DNA of 40,922 nt, from contig DASUGR010000077.1 of assembly GCA_036273915.1 (NCBI GenBank), positions 1-40,922 on the forward strand, in the 5' to 3' direction. Under the pieces are notes generated by a model. That model saw only the letters and a list, made by a program, of their open reading frames with translations. It had not been told where the DNA came from and searched no databases. This DNA comes from PLA2 sp036273915 (lineage in GTDB: Bacteria; Planctomycetota; PLA2). Positions 38,931-40,922 of the stretch are shown piece after piece (position 1 is the first letter of the stretch; every line of letters starts with the position of its first letter). Position numbers and translations under genes: made by a program.

Positions 38931-39684
38931 GCAGGAACACGCGCTTGCCCAGGGCGTCGAGCTCGTCGAGCTTCGCGAGCCGGTACGCCTGGTCCGCCGC
39001 GTCCACGTAGTTGAAGTAGAGGCTCTCGATCCCGACCGCGTCGATCGTGGCGACGTACCGGTCGCGTGCGGCGGCCGACGCGTCGTCGAGGATTCCGAGG
39101 CCGTTCTGCGGGCAAATGACGAAGCCCGCGCCGGCGCGCGTGCGCGCGTACTGGGCGACCCGCTCGACGAGCGCGGCCATGCGGTCGGCCGAGAGCCGCG
39201 CGTCGACGCCCTTCTCCTCGTGCCACCACCAGTAGGCGTCGACGCGGTCGAGGTAGACGCCGTCGAAGCCCGCGGCGAGGATCCGGTCGAGATAGGGCCC
39301 GATCGCCTCGTCCCACCAGCGGTCGTCCCAGAACTCCACCGCGTAGTTGCCGGGCCAGTCCGGGTTCTCGTCGGAGAGGAACGGCCACGTCGGGTCCCAG
39401 TAGAAGCGGTAGTCCTCCGCCTCGCCGAGGCTCAGGTACGCGAGCGCGGTCTTCCCGGCGGCGTGCAGCCTGTCGATGTCGGCGCGCGAGAACTCGCCCG
39501 CCGCCGAGCCGTCGCGGCTGTAGTCGATCACGACGAAGGCGTAGGGCGACGCCGCGAGCTGGTCGACGTCCGGCGCCTGAAGCCAGCAGCACCAGCTGAG
39601 GATCGCCGCGAGCTGCGCGCGCGGCGCGCCGCCCGACGACGAGCAAGCCGCGAGGAGCGCGAGGAGCAGGAGGGGACGCCTCAC
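38806..39684 (-). CDS. GH114-like (TM1410 family) lipoprotein
   Basis: 292 residues. GTG at 39684 gives RRPLLLLALLAACSSSGG, a lipobox with Cys14. The TIM-barrel features follow in order: FVVIDYSRDG, ALAYLSLGEAEDYRFYW, DRWWDEAIGPYLDRILAAGF, the DGVYLDRVDAYWWW strand with likely catalytic Asp residues, FVICPQNG, GIESLYFN and VFLLEYVD. The family (endo-alpha-1,4-polygalactosaminidase-like, TM1410/MJ1477) acts on amino-sugar polymers of biofilm or capsule; this member's substrate is unknown. TACGAT lies six bases before the start. A truncated paralogue lies 840 bp downstream, separated by the two-gene cassette. Confidence 0.9.
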   Translation of the reverse strand: MRRPLLLLALLAACSSSGGAPRAQLAAILSWCCWLQAPDVDQLAASPYAFVVIDYSRDGSAAGEFSRADIDRLHAAGKTALAYLSLGEAEDYRFYWDPTWPFLSDENPDWPGNYAVEFWDDRWWDEAIGPYLDRILAAGFDGVYLDRVDAYWWWHEEKGVDARLSADRMAALVERVAQYARTRAGAGFVICPQNGLGILDDASAAARDRYVATIDAVGIESLYFNYVDAADQAYRLAKLDELDALGKRVFLLEYVDPSDWTDLFARVAASGLGMVGYPAAPDAMLDELVLAP

Positions 39685-39747
39685 GCGTGCATCGTAGCGC
39701 GCGCGATGTCGCCTGTGCAGCTAACGGCGCCCTACGCGAACAGCGTG

Positions 39748-39945
39748 CTACCCGAACAGGAACCTGAAGAGCCGCGCGAGAGGCCGTCTGCGCCGGCGCG
39801 CAATGCCGCGTCCGCGGACGAGGACGGGTCCTGCTGCCGGGACGTGCGTCGTGCCCATCGCGTGGCGTCTGCGGTGGGAGGGGAGCTTGATCGCGTTGGC
39901 CGACCTCGTGAGCCGGCGCGCGAAGTCCTGGAAGGCGCCGAGCAT
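39748..39945 (-). CDS. Small Arg-rich protein, paralogue of the 40634 product
   Basis: 65 residues from ATG at 39945 with GAAGGAG just upstream. It opens MLGAFQDFARRLTRSANAIK and carries GPVLVRGRGIARRRRRPLAR, then ends with aromatic FRFLFG. The same GP.L.RGRG.ARRR..PL box occurs in the protein at 40634, so both belong to one local family. It lacks the long C-terminal helix of that relative. The Arg density suggests binding to nucleic acid or to membrane phospholipids. Function is unknown. It is probably expressed, given its good ribosome-binding site. Confidence 0.5.
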   Translation of the reverse strand: MLGAFQDFARRLTRSANAIKLPSHRRRHAMGTTHVPAAGPVLVRGRGIARRRRRPLARLFRFLFG

Positions 39946-39986
39946 GTCTCCTTCTCTACCCCGCCGGCGCGCCGGCCATTCAACGC

Positions 39987-40015
39987 GAAGGGGCTCCGGT
40001 CCCCGGAGCCCCTTC
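39987..40015. terminator. Strong terminator hairpin
   Basis: GAAGGGGCTCCGG-TCC-CCGGAGCCCCTTC: a perfect 13-pair stem with a three-base loop, 17 bp after the stop of the BamE-like gene on the reverse strand. No T-run follows. Confidence 0.75.
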
Positions 40016-40032
40016 ACGTCAAGAACGGACGA

Positions 40033-40521
40033 CTAATGCCACTCGTCGAGGTACTCGTCCTGCGGCGTGCGCGCGGTCGCAACCTTGCCGCTGACGAAGA
40101 CGACCTCCTGGCGGAGCCTCGTCCGGTGCTGGTTCTCGTACGAGTAGGGGTCCGGCTTCGCCGGCTCGACCGCGACGCGGCCCTCCGCCTTCGCCTGGTT
40201 GTACTCGGCGAGCGCCTTCTCGTACTTCATCTGCTCGTTCTCGAACTCGACGGCGCCCTTCTCGTGCTTGAGCGTGCGCTTCACGCCGACGGTGTAGAGC
40301 CACGCCTCCTGGCCCTCGCGCATCTCCTTCTTCTCGGGCGCGCCGAGCGCCATGTAGACCTGCGTCTGGTCGAAGCCCTGGCCGATCTGGCCGGACTTGA
40401 TCATCGCCTGCACCTCGGGCGGATAGGTGTCGTAGAGCGCCTGGTTGTCCTTGATGCGTGCCTTCGGGCCGCCGCAGGCGACGAGCATCGCCAGCATCAG
40501 CGGCAGAGCGGTCCTTTTCAT
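40033..40521 (-). CDS. BamE/SmpA-like lipoprotein
   Basis: 162 residues. MKRTALPLMLAMLVACGGPK has a lipobox with Cys16. The core MIKSGQIGQGFDQTQVYMAL and GAPEKKEMREG...EAWLYTVG fits the BamE-like pattern (a G.i..Gft..qV..alG.P helix, then a W.Y strand). A long charged helix (EFENEQMKYEKALAEYNQAK) is inserted before the last strand QEVVFVSGKV. BamE supports the outer-membrane assembly machine, but similar domains occur in unrelated lipoproteins. GGAGGAAGCAAC lies before the ATG and a strong hairpin follows the stop. Confidence 0.82.
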   Translation of the reverse strand: MKRTALPLMLAMLVACGGPKARIKDNQALYDTYPPEVQAMIKSGQIGQGFDQTQVYMALGAPEKKEMREGQEAWLYTVGVKRTLKHEKGAVEFENEQMKYEKALAEYNQAKAEGRVAVEPAKPDPYSYENQHRTRLRQEVVFVSGKVATARTPQDEYLDEWH

Positions 40522-40633
40522 GTTGCTTCCTCCTGTTTGGTTGCGACGAACGGTTCCTTATCGGAGGCCCCGGCGCCCCGCTGGAGCGGAGGGGACCTCC
40601 GGCCGTAACCTCTTGGGAGGCGGCGACTTGAGG

Positions 40634-40888
40634 CTACACGCCGTAGAGGACGTAGAGCGTGAGGATCCCGAGCGCGAGCACGGTGGCGATGAGCCAGGCG
40701 AGGGTGCCCGCCGGGAGGAGGGGAAGGGCTCTGCGCCGGGCGAGCCCGCGCCCGCGGATGAGACCGGGGCCACGGCGCGGCCGGTAGGGGGCGCGCCACG
40801 AGCGCCGGCGCATCTGCGAGAGCATCGCGTCGGTGGACCCCGTGATCCGCTGCACCATGCCGACCACGCTCGCGAGGCCGCCGAACAT
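40634..40888 (-). CDS. Small Arg-rich membrane protein
   Basis: 84 residues. MFGGLASVVGMVQRITGSTD precedes an Arg-rich centre (RRRSWRAPYRPRRGPGLIRG, then RGLARRRALPL) and a C-terminal helix (TLAWLIATVLALGILTLYVL). The centre shares GP.L.RGRG.ARRR..PL with the protein encoded at 39748. Topology rules place the Arg-rich part in the cytoplasm, so it may tether DNA, RNA or lipids at the membrane. The family is not one I know. No clear ribosome-binding site is seen; TACCTATTTC stands right before the ATG. Confidence 0.55.
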   Translation of the reverse strand: MFGGLASVVGMVQRITGSTDAMLSQMRRRSWRAPYRPRRGPGLIRGRGLARRRALPLLPAGTLAWLIATVLALGILTLYVLYGV

Positions 40889-40922
40889 GAAATAGGTACC
40901 CGCCGCGGAGCGCGGGAATTCG

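Noticed and set aside
40910..40922. GAATTC near the right end as a cloning junction
   Set aside because: A single EcoRI site at a window edge is not evidence of a vector; window ends are arbitrary.

Overview
This is a G+C-rich window (roughly 70% by eye) packed with short-spaced, often overlapping genes. An outer-membrane beta-barrel ending in Phe, many lipoproteins and a BamE-like protein indicate a diderm (Gram-negative-type) bacterium. There is no rRNA, tRNA or CRISPR array, and no integrase or transposase. A secreted SecD-P1-like protein, HEAT repeats, a PilX-like protein with Val/Thr repeats and a membrane-tethered DtxR-FeoA protein would fit a planctomycete or another uncultured phylum, but I cannot place it with certainty.

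Layout. 1-3489: start of an acyl-CoA synthetase (cut by the window edge), two small membrane proteins, a HEAT protein and a frameshifted tandem SecD-P1-like secreted protein. 3811-4553: Phd/PIN toxin-antitoxin pair. 4601-8490: topA, a DUF971 protein and a rhodanese-MoeB fusion. 8567-12500: iron cluster read leftward (DtxR regulator, membrane-anchored DtxR-FeoA-FeoA, FeoB). 12662-15765: exported superoxide dismutase followed by a Lon-like protease. 15938-18895: small secreted protein and the PilX-like repeat protein. 19179-23436: zinc/manganese-type uptake operon (His/Cys-rich periplasmic protein, barrel, binding protein, ATPase, permease). 23510-28122: arsenic island (ArsR-ArsC fusion, GAPDH, ArsJ; convergent ArsR-Acr3). 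28186-30766: DinB-like protein and a tungstate-type ABC transporter. 30756-37880: lipoprotein, glycosyltransferase/methyltransferase pair, small anchored protein, Kup and an SLC13/TrkA-C permease. 37925-40888: a 167-bp direct repeat around an unknown two-gene cassette, a GH114-like lipoprotein, a BamE-like lipoprotein and two small Arg-rich proteins.

How the genes work together. Most of the window handles metals and oxyanions: Fe(II) uptake and sensing, exported SOD, a trans-envelope zinc-type route, arsenate detoxification by two routes (reduction plus Acr3 efflux; 1-arseno-3-phosphoglycerate plus ArsJ efflux), tungstate/molybdate uptake near a MoeB-like activator, and potassium uptake. Two sequence-level themes recur. 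Several genes have a -10-like hexamer only 6-10 nt before the start codon, which predicts leaderless mRNAs, and three regulator promoters carry an operator-like inverted repeat at the -10 or start codon. A G-rich element (CAGGGGGGTCCGGGGGC-like) is scattered between and inside genes and supplies residues to FeoB, ZnuC and a methyltransferase.
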